Shown in pieces: positions 8,644-16,227 of a DNA stretch of 64,000 nucleotides. Within the stretch, counting starts at the first letter, position 1, and each line of letters begins with the position of its first letter. The translations under genes and the position numbers were made by a program. Origin of the DNA: Microbacterium sp. SORGH_AS_0888. GTDB taxonomy: Bacteria > Actinomycetota > Actinomycetes > Actinomycetales > Microbacteriaceae. The notes beneath the pieces are model-generated. The model saw only the letters and a program-made list of their open reading frames with translations, was not told the DNA's origin and made no database searches. Where the stretch lies: positions 868,001 to 932,000 of the forward strand of contig NZ_JAUTAZ010000001.1 in assembly GCF_030818905.1 (NCBI RefSeq), read 5' to 3'.

Positions 8644-9078
8644 ATGAGCGATGCTCCCGCTCTCAAGCGGCTCACGGTGCAGCGAGCCGCAGAGCTCCCC
8701 CTCGCCCCCGGCCAGACCGCGAAGGCACGACGCTATTCCGGCGTCTCCGTCGAGACGACCGAGGTCGAAGGCCTCTGGTACGGCCGCGTCCACACCGGCG
8801 TGGGAGAGGTCTCCGACCCGCACCACCATGGCGAGGCCGAGACCGGCGGATACGTCCTGCAGGGCCGCGGGTTCATCCGCTTCGGCGATCGCTACCAGGA
8901 GGTCCTCTATCTCGAGGAGGGCGACTTCGTCTACGTGCCGCCCTTCGTGCCCCACATCGAGGGAAACGCCGGAGCCACCAAAGAGCTCATCTGGCTGACC
9001 ACCCGCACCCCCGACAACATCGTGGTCAACCTCAGCGATCAGGACGTCGCCGACATCCAACTCGACATCCGCGACTAG
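8644..9078 (+). CDS. Cupin-domain protein
   Basis: 144 residues, a single cupin barrel. Metal-site motif 1 is present as HHHGEAETGGYVL (~60-72) and motif 2 as GDFVYVPPFVPHIEGN (~99-114), so a metal centre is likely. GAAAGGA precedes the ATG by 6 bases. The gene is monocistronic, ends at a strong bidirectional terminator, and shares an upstream sequence word with the FAH/2-aminobenzoyl-CoA operon, which suggests co-regulation. Small cupins in aromatic pathways act as dioxygenases, isomerases or binding proteins; which applies here is unknown. Confidence 0.85.
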   Translation: MSDAPALKRLTVQRAAELPLAPGQTAKARRYSGVSVETTEVEGLWYGRVHTGVGEVSDPHHHGEAETGGYVLQGRGFIRFGDRYQEVLYLEEGDFVYVPPFVPHIEGNAGATKELIWLTTRTPDNIVVNLSDQDVADIQLDIRD

Positions 9079-9087
9079 CGACACGCT

Positions 9088-9122
9088 GAAGGGGGAGCCG
9101 GGCCGCGCCCGGCTCCCCCTTC
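9088..9122. terminator. Bidirectional terminator between cupin and RidA genes
   Basis: Perfect 16-bp stem (9088-9103 and 9107-9122; arm GAAGGGGGAGCCGGGC) with a 3-base loop between two convergent genes. Confidence 0.88.
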
Positions 9123-9135
9123 GGCGTCCACCAGG

Positions 9136-9531
9136 TCAGCGATCGATGTGGGCGATCGCCTGGATCTCGACGAGCGCCTCGGGCTGCCACAGCCGGGTGA
9201 TGCCGATGCCCGCCATGGCGGGATACTCGATGCCCGCCAGCTCCCGCCAGACGCGCCCGATGGCCTTGCCGTGGGCGAGGTAGTCGTCGACGTCCGTGAG
9301 GAAGATCGTGACGTTGACCAGGTCCGACGGCTCGCCGCCGGCGGCGCGGAGCGAGATCAGGACATTCTCCAGCGCCCGGGTGAACTGCTCGACGATCCCG
9401 CCCGCGACGACGCGCCCCTCGGCGTCGAGTGCGGTCTGACCCCCCAGGTACACGGTGCCGCCGGCGACCACGGCGTGCGCGAATCCAATGGGGGGCACGA
9501 GTTCGGGCGGATTGACGATACGACGCGACAT
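9136..9531 (-). CDS. RidA/Rut C-family enamine/imine deaminase
   Basis: 131 residues. Conserved features of the YjgF/YER057c/UK114 fold are visible: GGTVYLGGQTALD near the start, DLVNVTIFLTDVDDY in the middle, and PEALVEIQAIA at the C-terminus. Archetypal RidA carries an arginine just before the terminal E-I/V-E motif; here the residue is Leu-Val in PEALVEI, so it is a variant subgroup. Start at 9531 with GGAAGGGA upstream. It is divergent from the FAH-thioesterase-monooxygenase operon. Inference: it could hydrolyse the enamine left after reduction of 2-aminobenzoyl-CoA. Confidence 0.88.
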   Translation of the reverse strand: MSRRIVNPPELVPPIGFAHAVVAGGTVYLGGQTALDAEGRVVAGGIVEQFTRALENVLISLRAAGGEPSDLVNVTIFLTDVDDYLAHGKAIGRVWRELAGIEYPAMAGIGITRLWQPEALVEIQAIAHIDR

Positions 9532-9580
9532 GCTGTTCCCTTCCGGACGGCCGCCCTCTGGCGGCACTCTCATTCTATGA

Positions 9581-9614
9581 CTGTATTGACGCGATCGCTA
9601 GCAATATGTAATAG
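9581..9614 (+). promoter_or_regulatory. Promoter and overlapping operator of the FAH operon
   Basis: TTGACG (9586-9591), a 17-base spacer and TAATAG (9609-9614) form one of the best consensus promoters in the window. TATTG (9584-9588) and CAATA (9602-9606) are inverted arms around GCGATCGC (9591-9598), so a dimeric repressor bound here would cover the -35 and spacer. CTGTATTG (9581-9588) repeats, inverted, the CAATACAG word in front of the cupin gene. A PaaX-type regulator encoded at the operon end is the obvious candidate ligand; this is inference. Confidence 0.65.
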
Positions 9615-9646
9615 TCATGCCACCTCGACCGTGATCGGAAGTGACC

Positions 9647-10498
9647 ATGAGACTCGCAACCGTACGCCTGCCCGACGGCGGCACGCGCGCCGCCGCGGCG
9701 GACGGCGACGACTGGAGGCTGCTGTCCGCACCCACCCTGGACGCCGCGATCGCGGCCGGCGACCTGAGCGCGCAGGCGGCCGCGGCTCGGCGCACCGGGG
9801 AGCGCGCCGCGGCGGCCGACGTCACGCTCCTTCGTCCCCTGCTCTCCCCGCGGAAGATCGTGTGCTGCGGGCTCAACTACCGCGACCACATCGCCGAGAC
9901 CGGGCGCGAGACGCCCAGGCATCCGACGCTCTTCGCGAAGTTCGCCGACACGCTCACCGATCCGGGCGCCGAGATCGCCGTCTCGGGCTCGTCCGCCGTC
10001 GACTGGGAGGCGGAGCTCGCGGTCGTCGTGGGCGCGGACGTGACCCGTGCCACCGTCGCCGACGCACGGGCCGCGATCCTCGGCTACACGATCGCCAACG
10101 ACGTGTCCATGCGCGACTGGCAGTCGCGCACGCTGCAGTGGATGCAGGGCAAGGTGTGGGATGCCACGACCCCACTCGGCCCCGTCGTCGTCACCGCCGA
10201 CGAGTTCGACCCCGCCGACGGCGCGCGCATCGAGACGCTGATCGACGCGGAGGTCGTGCAGTCGAGCACGGTCGATCAGCTGCTCTTCGGCGCCGCGGAG
10301 CTCGTGGCCTACATCTCCCGGTTCCTGCGGCTCTCCCCCGGCGACCTCGTCCTCACCGGCACACCCAGCGGGGTCGGCCTCGGACGCACGCCGCGCCGGT
10401 ACCTGAGCGACGGCGAGGTGCTCACGACGCGCATCGCGGGCATCGGGGAGCTGCGCAACCCGTTCCGCATCACCGAGGACGGGACGGTCTCGGCATGA
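9647..10498 (+). CDS. Fumarylacetoacetate-hydrolase (FAH) family protein
   Basis: 283 residues. The C-terminal FAH domain (~65-280) has the metal-binding pattern: E-x-E in DWEAELAVVVG (~120) and the downstream aspartate in GYTIANDVSMRDWQ (~146-159), plus the signature TGTPSGVG near ~237. Family members cleave C-C bonds of ring-opened dicarboxylates or decarboxylate/isomerise them (fumarylpyruvate, HHDD and related acids). ATG 9647 is preferred over GTG 9641 because GGAAG lies 5 bases upstream. First gene of a three-gene operon; its stop overlaps the next start. Confidence 0.92.
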   Translation: MRLATVRLPDGGTRAAAADGDDWRLLSAPTLDAAIAAGDLSAQAAAARRTGERAAAADVTLLRPLLSPRKIVCCGLNYRDHIAETGRETPRHPTLFAKFADTLTDPGAEIAVSGSSAVDWEAELAVVVGADVTRATVADARAAILGYTIANDVSMRDWQSRTLQWMQGKVWDATTPLGPVVVTADEFDPADGARIETLIDAEVVQSSTVDQLLFGAAELVAYISRFLRLSPGDLVLTGTPSGVGLGRTPRRYLSDGEVLTTRIAGIGELRNPFRITEDGTVSA

Positions 10499-11421
10499 GC
10501 GCAGACCTCCCCGACGCGCCGGATGCCGAGACCTTCCTCCGCGCGATCGCCCTCGCCGAGACGACGCCGACGCTCTTCGACCGCGCGTTCGAGGCGACGC
10601 CGCAGTACGTGCCGTGGCCCAAGGCCTACGGCGGCGACGCCGTCGCCCAGTCCCTCGCCGCCGCCTGGCGGACCGTGGGCGCCGACCGGGTCGCGCACTC
10701 CGCGCACTCCACGTTCCTCCGACCGGTCGAGGTGCTCGAACCCGTCCGGTACGAGGTCGAGCTGACCCGCGACGGGCGGGGCTACTCGACGCGCTACGTC
10801 CGCGGCATCCAACGCGACAGGCTCGTCTTCGCGAGCACCGTCTCCTTCCAGGTGCCCGAGCACGGTCCTCGGCACGCTCCCGCGGCCCACGCCGGCGGCT
10901 CACCCGACCGTCTCCCCACCACCGCGCAGGCCGTCGCCGCTCACGACGACGACGCCGCACGCTACTGGGGTCACGGCCGCAGCTTCGATCATCGCCACGT
11001 CGAGGGCGATCTGTACGGCACGCACACGCGCGACTCCTCCGACGCGCAGAACGTCTGGCTCCGTGCCTTCTCACGGCTGCCCGACGATCCGGTCCTCCAT
11101 CGGCTCGCCATCGCGTACGTGTGCGACTACAGCATCCTCGAGCCCTCGCTGCGCGCCCTCGGGGCGACCTGGCGCACGCCCGGTCTCCAGACCGCGAGCC
11201 TGGACCACGCGATCTGGTTCCACGCCGACGCCCGCGCCGACGACTGGCTGCTCTACGCCCAGCAGAGCGCCGGCGTGCAGAGCGGTCGCGCGCTGAACCT
11301 CGGTCGCTTCTTCACCGGCGAGGGCGCCCTCGTCGCCACCGTCGCCCAGGAGGGGATGGTCCGCCTCCCCGATCGAGACCAACCGTGCACCACCCGACCT
11401 GAAAGGCAGGACGTGTCATGA
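10495..11421 (+). CDS. Acyl-CoA thioesterase, TesB-like double hotdog
   Basis: 308 residues with two hotdog domains: an N-terminal half with VPWPKAYGGDAVAQSLAAAWRTV and a C-terminal half with the conserved SLDHAIWFH and WLLYAQQS segments of the TesB family. The start ATG overlaps the FAH stop (ATGA) and the stop overlaps the next start (ATGA), so translation is coupled. A thioesterase placed between a ring-opening hydrolase and a CoA-thioester monooxygenase suggests release of an aromatic or alicyclic acid from CoA inside this pathway. A close relative (45266-46180) exists outside the cluster. Confidence 0.9.
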   Translation: MSADLPDAPDAETFLRAIALAETTPTLFDRAFEATPQYVPWPKAYGGDAVAQSLAAAWRTVGADRVAHSAHSTFLRPVEVLEPVRYEVELTRDGRGYSTRYVRGIQRDRLVFASTVSFQVPEHGPRHAPAAHAGGSPDRLPTTAQAVAAHDDDAARYWGHGRSFDHRHVEGDLYGTHTRDSSDAQNVWLRAFSRLPDDPVLHRLAIAYVCDYSILEPSLRALGATWRTPGLQTASLDHAIWFHADARADDWLLYAQQSAGVQSGRALNLGRFFTGEGALVATVAQEGMVRLPDRDQPCTTRPERQDVS

Positions 11422-13817
11422 AGATCGCCATCATCGGCGGAGGCCCCGCGGGACTCTACTTCGCCGCGCTCAGCAAGCAGCTCGACCCCGCCCACGAGAT
11501 CGTCGTCTGGGAGCGCAACGCCGCCGACGACACCTTCGGGTTCGGTGTCGTCTTCAGCGACGAGACCCTGGGCGGCATCGAGAACGCGGACCGCCGGATC
11601 TTCGAGCAGATGCAGAGCCGGTTCGCGCGCTGGAGCGACATCGACGTGACCTTCGACGGGGTGGCGCACACGGTCGGCGGCCAGGGCTTCGCCGCGATGA
11701 GCCGCCGCGAGCTGCTGCTGCTGCTCCAGGAGCGCTGCGCCGAGCTCGGCGTCGAGATCCGCTTCCGTACCGAAGCTCCCCCGGTCGACGAGCTCTCCCA
11801 CCAGTACGACCTCGTGGTCGCCGGCGACGGTCTCAACTCGCGGGTGCGCTCGTTCTACGCCGAGCGTTTCCGCCCGTCGCTGGACGTTCGGGCCTCCAAG
11901 TACATCTGGCTCGCGCTCGACAAGCCCCTCGAGGCGTTCACGTTCATCGTGAAGAACACGCCCTACGGCGTCATGCAGGTGCACGGCTATCCCTTCTCCG
12001 CGGACCGCTCGACCTTCATCGTCGAGATGCACGAGGACGTGTGGGTCGCGGCGGGCTTCGACGCCAGCCTGACCGAGTCCCTCCCGCCGGGCGTGAGCGA
12101 CACCCGCTCGATCGACCGCATCCGCGAGCTGTTCGCGGACGAGCTCGGCGACGCGCAGCTGCTGGCCAACAACTCGAAGTGGATCAACTTCACGACCGTC
12201 CGCAACGAGCGCTGGTCGCACCAGAACGTGGTGCTCGTCGGCGACGCGGCGCACACGGCGCATTTCTCCATCGGCTCGGGGACCAAGCTCGCCATGGAGG
12301 ACGCCCTGGCGCTCGCCGCCACCATCGCCGAGCAGCCCGACGTCGCCTCGGCCCTCGCGGCCTACGAGAGCGAGCGCCGCCCGGTCGTCCTGTCCACCCA
12401 GCGAGCGGCCCAGGCATCGCTGGAGTGGTTCGAGAACATCGGACAGTACACCGCGCAGGACGCCCTGCAGTTCACGTTCAACCTGCTCACCCGCTCGCGC
12501 CGCATCACCTTCGACGGCCTCGCACTGCGCGACGCCGACTTCGCCCGGCGGGTCCAGGCGAGCTTCGCGGAGCGAATCGGATCGGATGCCGACACCCCGG
12601 CACTGTTCCAGCCGCACCGGATCGGGGCGCTCGAGCTCAAGAACCGCATCGTCGTGTCCCCCATGGACCAGTACATGGCCGTCGACGGGGTCGCGGGCGA
12701 CTTCCACCTCGCGCACCTCGGCAGCAAGGCGCTCGGAGGCGCCGGACTCGTGATGACCGAGATGATCGCGCCGAGCGCGACCGGACGCATCACCCTGGGC
12801 TGCGGCGGGCTGTACACCGATGAGCAGCGCGACGCCTGGGCGCGCATCGTCGACTTCGTGCACACGCACTCGACGGCGCGCATCGGCGCGCAGCTCGGTC
12901 ACTCCGGTCGCAAGGGCTCGACGAAGCTGATGTGGGAGGGCATCGACGACCCGCTCACGGAGGGCGGCTGGCAGCCCGTCGGCCCCTCCGCGATCCCCTA
13001 CGGCGAGGGCAGCGCCGTTCCGCGCGCGCTCACGCCCGCCGAGCTCGAGGCCATCGTCGACGACTACGTCGACGCGACGCGCCGGGCGGCCGAGGCGGGC
13101 TTCGATCTGCTCGAGCTCCACGCCGCGCACGGCTATCTGCTGTCCTCGTTCCTCAGCCCGCTCGCCAACACGCGCACGGACGAGTACGGCGGATCGCTCG
13201 AGAACCGCCTGCGCTTCCCGCTCGCCGTCTTCGACGCCGTGCGCGCCGCCTGGCCGGCCGAGCGCCCGATCGTCGTGCGCCTCTCGGCGAGCGACTGGGC
13301 GCCCGGCGGCAACACCGTGGCCGACGCGGTCGAGATCGCGGCCGCGTTCGTGGCCCACGGCGCCGACGGCATCGACGTCTCGAGCGGCCAGGTGGTGCGG
13401 CACGAGAAGCCCGCGTTCGGACGCAGCTACCAGACGCCGTTCGCCGACGCCATCCGCAATCGGCTCGCCGGCAGCGGTGCGACCGTGATCGCGGTCGGCG
13501 CGATCTCCTCCGCGGACGACGTGAACTCGCTGCTGCTGGCCGGACGCGCCGACCTGGTGGCGCTCGGGCGCACGCACCTCTGGGATCCGCAGTGGACGCT
13601 GCACGCCGCCGCCGACCTCGGGTACCGCGGTCCGGGAGCCGACTGGCCGTTGCCGTTCCGCGCCGGATCCCGCAAGCCGCCCACGGCGCGCACGGACGCG
13701 GTGCGCCCTCGGCTCGAGCTGCTCACCCGTCGCGCGCCCGAGCCCGTTCCCGTGCACACGCGCTGGATCGACGGGGCGCGCCGGGCCGTGGATGCCGAAC
13801 CGCTCGTCGCCGGCTGA
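11418..13817 (+). CDS. Bifunctional 2-aminobenzoyl-CoA monooxygenase/reductase-type flavoenzyme
   Basis: 799 residues, two flavoprotein domains. Residues ~1-385 form a class-A FAD monooxygenase: GGGPAGLYFA at 7-16 and VLVGDAAHTAHF at ~271. Residues ~395-735 form an Old Yellow Enzyme (FMN) domain: SPMDQYM, QLGHSGRKG and the active-site H-A-A-H-G-Y segment followed by RTDEYGGSLENR at ~567-595. This fusion is the architecture of 2-aminobenzoyl-CoA monooxygenase/reductase, which hydroxylates anthraniloyl-CoA at C5 and reduces the ring, and of proteins labelled salicylyl-CoA 5-hydroxylase/oxidoreductase. The CoA ligase at 16228-17565 would supply its substrate. Anthraniloyl- versus salicylyl-CoA cannot be settled from sequence alone. 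Confidence 0.9.
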   Translation: MKIAIIGGGPAGLYFAALSKQLDPAHEIVVWERNAADDTFGFGVVFSDETLGGIENADRRIFEQMQSRFARWSDIDVTFDGVAHTVGGQGFAAMSRRELLLLLQERCAELGVEIRFRTEAPPVDELSHQYDLVVAGDGLNSRVRSFYAERFRPSLDVRASKYIWLALDKPLEAFTFIVKNTPYGVMQVHGYPFSADRSTFIVEMHEDVWVAAGFDASLTESLPPGVSDTRSIDRIRELFADELGDAQLLANNSKWINFTTVRNERWSHQNVVLVGDAAHTAHFSIGSGTKLAMEDALALAATIAEQPDVASALAAYESERRPVVLSTQRAAQASLEWFENIGQYTAQDALQFTFNLLTRSRRITFDGLALRDADFARRVQASFAERIGSDADTPALFQPHRIGALELKNRIVVSPMDQYMAVDGVAGDFHLAHLGSKALGGAGLVMTEMIAPSATGRITLGCGGLYTDEQRDAWARIVDFVHTHSTARIGAQLGHSGRKGSTKLMWEGIDDPLTEGGWQPVGPSAIPYGEGSAVPRALTPAELEAIVDDYVDATRRAAEAGFDLLELHAAHGYLLSSFLSPLANTRTDEYGGSLENRLRFPLAVFDAVRAAWPAERPIVVRLSASDWAPGGNTVADAVEIAAAFVAHGADGIDVSSGQVVRHEKPAFGRSYQTPFADAIRNRLAGSGATVIAVGAISSADDVNSLLLAGRADLVALGRTHLWDPQWTLHAAADLGYRGPGADWPLPFRAGSRKPPTARTDAVRPRLELLTRRAPEPVPVHTRWIDGARRAVDAEPLVAG

Positions 13818-13823
13818 CGAGGC

Positions 13824-13855
13824 GCCGGCCCCGTCGCGAACGCCGCGGGGCCGGC
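13824..13855 (+). terminator. Terminator hairpin after the monooxygenase operon
   Basis: GCCGGCCCCG (13824-13833) and CGGGGCCGGC (13846-13855) form a perfect 10-bp stem with a 12-base loop, 6 bases after the stop codon. Confidence 0.7.
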
Positions 13856-13860
13856 CGCCG

Positions 13861-13866
13861 TACGCT
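13861..13866 (+). promoter_or_regulatory. -10 box of the PaaX-type gene
   Basis: TACGCT ends 6 bases before ATG 13873 and no ribosome binding site is present. This supports a leaderless start at 13873 and therefore the first reading frame of the broken gene. Confidence 0.5.
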
Positions 13867-13872
13867 CGACGC

Positions 13873-14725
13873 ATGGATGCGCGCAACGACGTCGAGCCCG
13901 CCGACGCGGGCACCGACCTCCTCCCCCGCACCGGCAGCGCCCGCTCTCGCGTGATGACGCTGATCGGTCTCTATCAGCGCGGGAGCCGGCGGCTGGCTGT
14001 CCTCCCTCGCCATCGTGCAGCTGGCCGAGGCGGCCGGGGTCGCCGGGCCGCTCGCCCGCACGGCGCTCACGCGGCTGAAGCAGAAGGGCATCCTCGTGCC
14101 GGAACGACGCGGACGCGTCGCCGGGTACCGTCTTTCCGAGGGGGCCGTGCGGCTGCTGGACGAGGGGGATCGCCGCATCCTGCAGCCACGCACCATGCGG
14201 CTCGACGACCCCTGGTGCGTGGTCTCGTTCAGCCTTCCGGAGTCCCGGCGCGCGCTGCGATCGCAGCTCCGGCGGCGACTGGCGCAGATCGGCTTCGGCC
14301 CTGTCGCGTCGGCGCTGTGGATCGGTCCGGACTTCCTGCGCGACGAGGTGCGCGGGGTGCTGGCCGAGCTGGACGTGCAGTCCCAGGCCGTGCTGTTCAC
14401 GACTCCGCGGCCGATCGTGGAGGGATCGCTCGCGGATGCGGTGGCGCGCTGGTGGGACCTGGCGGCGATCGCTCATGCCCATCGCGCCTTCGCCGAGACC
14501 GTGCGCCCGCTTCTCGCCGACGAGCCGGACGAGGAAGAGGCGTTCCGGCGGTTCGTGACGGGCGTGGACGCGTGGCGGCCGCTGTCCTTCCTCGACCCGG
14601 GGCTGCCCTATGAGCTGCTGCCCGGGAACTGGCCGGGCCGCGAGAGCGCCATGCTGTTCCACGAGCTCAAGTGGCGATTCGCGGAGAGGGCGCAGCGCTA
14701 CGCGGACCGCGTCATCACGGGGTGA
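13873..14725 (+). pseudogene. PaaX-family transcriptional regulator with a one-base frameshift
   Basis: The N-terminal part (RSRVMTLIGLYQR) reads in one frame from ATG 13873; the rest of the winged helix (WLSSLAIVQLAEAAGVAG) and the whole PaaX C-terminal domain read one frame over to the TGA at 14725. The switch falls at GGG 13981-13983: removing one G gives an uninterrupted 283-residue protein, the normal family length. PaaX represses phenylacetate genes and is released by phenylacetyl-CoA; here an aryl-CoA such as 2-aminobenzoyl-CoA would be a logical ligand (inference). Either a real inactivating mutation, which would make the adjacent operon constitutive, or a sequencing error. A GTG at 14015 could start a truncated form lacking half of the DNA-binding domain. 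The last 11 bases overlap the convergent hydrolase gene. Confidence 0.82.
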
Positions 14726-15425
14726 GTGCGCGGCGGGTCCATTCCCGCACGAGCGGCCAGTGGCCTGCGGCGGGGTCGATGAGGACCATGTGTGCCAGCC
14801 GAGCGGGCTCGAGGTAGTCGACGGGCGCCCCGACCGTCCGTGCGGAGCGGACGAAGCCCTGGGACTGCGATACCGGGACCCGCTCGTCGTCGGCGCCGTG
14901 CACCACGAGGGTCGGGACCGACGACGGGCTCGGCGTCAGCGCGCGGTACGCCGCGGGGCGCTCGTCGGGAGCGGCGCCCATGAGCTCGGCGACCGCCCCC
15001 TCTCCGATTCCGTCGGCGTACCCGCTGACGAGGTCGGTGACGGGCGCAAGGGCCACGACCGCGTCCGCGTGCGCCGCCGTGAGCAGGGCGAGGTGCCCGC
15101 CGGCGGAGTGTCCGACCACCACCATCCGGGCCGCGCCGAGCTCGTCCCGGATCGCCCCGAGCGCCGCGATGACGTCCGCGCGCATCGCCTCGGCACCGTG
15201 CTCGCGGCGGTACTCGATGTTCGCGACGGTCGCCGCCCCGAAGGTCCGCGCCGCAGCGTGTACGAGCGGTGTCATGAGGTCCGCCGTGTGGCGCGGACGC
15301 CAGTACCCGCCATGGAGGAGGCACACGCAGACGCGATCGGCGGGCGCGCAGCGCAGTCGGACCCACTGGTCGTCATGCCCGCCATAGCGCAGGAGCCGCT
15401 CCGGCGCGGCCGCGACGTCGCTCAC
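14715..15425 (-). CDS. Alpha/beta hydrolase (esterase/kynurenine-formamidase-like)
   Basis: 236 residues from GTG 15425. The oxyanion motif HGGYW is at ~37-41, the nucleophile serine in GHSAGGH (~99-105), the acid in HGADDERVP (~183-191) and the catalytic histidine near the C-terminus (ARLAHM). HGGYW is typical of formamidase- and carboxylesterase-type BD-FAE hydrolases. Its start overlaps the stop of the upstream cupin gene (GTGA), so the pair is co-translated. A role in hydrolysing an amide, ester or lactone intermediate of the neighbouring pathway is inferred. Confidence 0.87.
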   Translation of the reverse strand: MSDVAAAPERLLRYGGHDDQWVRLRCAPADRVCVCLLHGGYWRPRHTADLMTPLVHAAARTFGAATVANIEYRREHGAEAMRADVIAALGAIRDELGAARMVVVGHSAGGHLALLTAAHADAVVALAPVTDLVSGYADGIGEGAVAELMGAAPDERPAAYRALTPSPSSVPTLVVHGADDERVPVSQSQGFVRSARTVGAPVDYLEPARLAHMVLIDPAAGHWPLVREWTRRALTP

Positions 15426-15898
15426 GCGCCGGGCACCGCGCCCGGCGGCAGGAAGTCGACGTCGTTGAGCGCGGAGAGGCGTACGACCTCCTCGGCGTCC
15501 TCGAGGTCGTGCAGCAGGCGGAAGAGGTTCGCGAGCTTGCCGCCCGGGCTCACCCAGAACATCGATGTCGCCGGCTCCTGTGCACGGTTGTAATAGGCAT
15601 GGGCGATGCCCCGCGGCATCCGGACCGTGTCGCCCGCGCGTGCCGTGTGCCAGTCGCCGTCGAGGTAGAGCGTGTACTCGCCGGACAGCACATGGATGAA
15701 CTCGTCCTGCGTGGGGTGCACGTGGGGCGGGACCCCCGTGCCGACCGGGTCGTTCGAGAGCCACGCGAACGTCGAGGCCGTCTCGATCTTGGAGACGTAC
15801 CGGTGACCGAGGACGTTGAAGGTGTGCTCGGCGAAGGCCTCGTCGAGCCTCGTGATGCCCGGGTCCAGCGGACCGAGCACGATGTCGTCGGGATTCAT
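15422..15898 (-). CDS. Cupin-domain protein, possible ring-cleavage dioxygenase
   Basis: 158 residues, a single cupin barrel with textbook motifs: HVHPTQDE (HxHx4E, ~64-71) and GDTVRMPRGIAHAYYN (~93-108), which supply the three-His-one-Glu metal site. An AGGAGGT ribosome binding site stands 6 bases before ATG 15898. First gene of a cupin-hydrolase pair with a four-base overlap. A TAGGTT hexamer on the minus strand near 15975 may be the -10. Mononuclear iron cupins that open aminated or hydroxylated rings are known, so a dioxygenase role is plausible but unproven. Confidence 0.82.
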   Translation of the reverse strand: MNPDDIVLGPLDPGITRLDEAFAEHTFNVLGHRYVSKIETASTFAWLSNDPVGTGVPPHVHPTQDEFIHVLSGEYTLYLDGDWHTARAGDTVRMPRGIAHAYYNRAQEPATSMFWVSPGGKLANLFRLLHDLEDAEEVVRLSALNDVDFLPPGAVPGA

Positions 15899-16004
15899 GG
15901 GGATACCTCCTGGGTAGGGGCTCGGCACGGCGACCGAAGCGGAGCGAAGCACGAGGCCCGCCTCGAAACCTAGCGGTCGGGCGCTCGTCGGGGGAAGCAT
16001 CGCG

Positions 16005-16208
16005 TCAGACGCCGGCGTCGATGAGGTGCTCGAACTCGATCGCGAGATCGGCGACGGCGATGCCGAGGGCGGCCAGCGCGACCCGGGCGTTGGAGATCGC
16101 CGCGGGAGGCAGATCGTCGCGAGCGACGAGGGCCTTCACGGTGTCGTACGCGGCGAGCAGATCGGTCTCCGCCGGGGTCAGCGGGGTGCCGAGGAGATCA
16201 GTGGTCAT
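16005..16208 (-). CDS. Small hypothetical protein, last gene of the monooxygenase operon
   Basis: 67 residues, acidic, all-helical, no cysteines, no membrane segment. AAAGGA lies 9 bases before the ATG and the gap to the CoA ligase stop is only 19 bases, so it is co-transcribed with the ligase. No family recognised. Its conservation at the end of a catabolic operon would point to an accessory subunit or chaperone rather than an enzyme. Confidence 0.65.
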   Translation of the reverse strand: MTTDLLGTPLTPAETDLLAAYDTVKALVARDDLPPAAISNARVALAALGIAVADLAIEFEHLIDAGV

Positions 16209-16227
16209 GGTCGTCGTCCTTTCGGGG

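Noticed and set aside
11253..13931. An 892-codon minus-strand frame opposite the monooxygenase/reductase gene
   Set aside because: Antisense shadow of a clear two-domain flavoenzyme; no domain or start signal in the antisense product.
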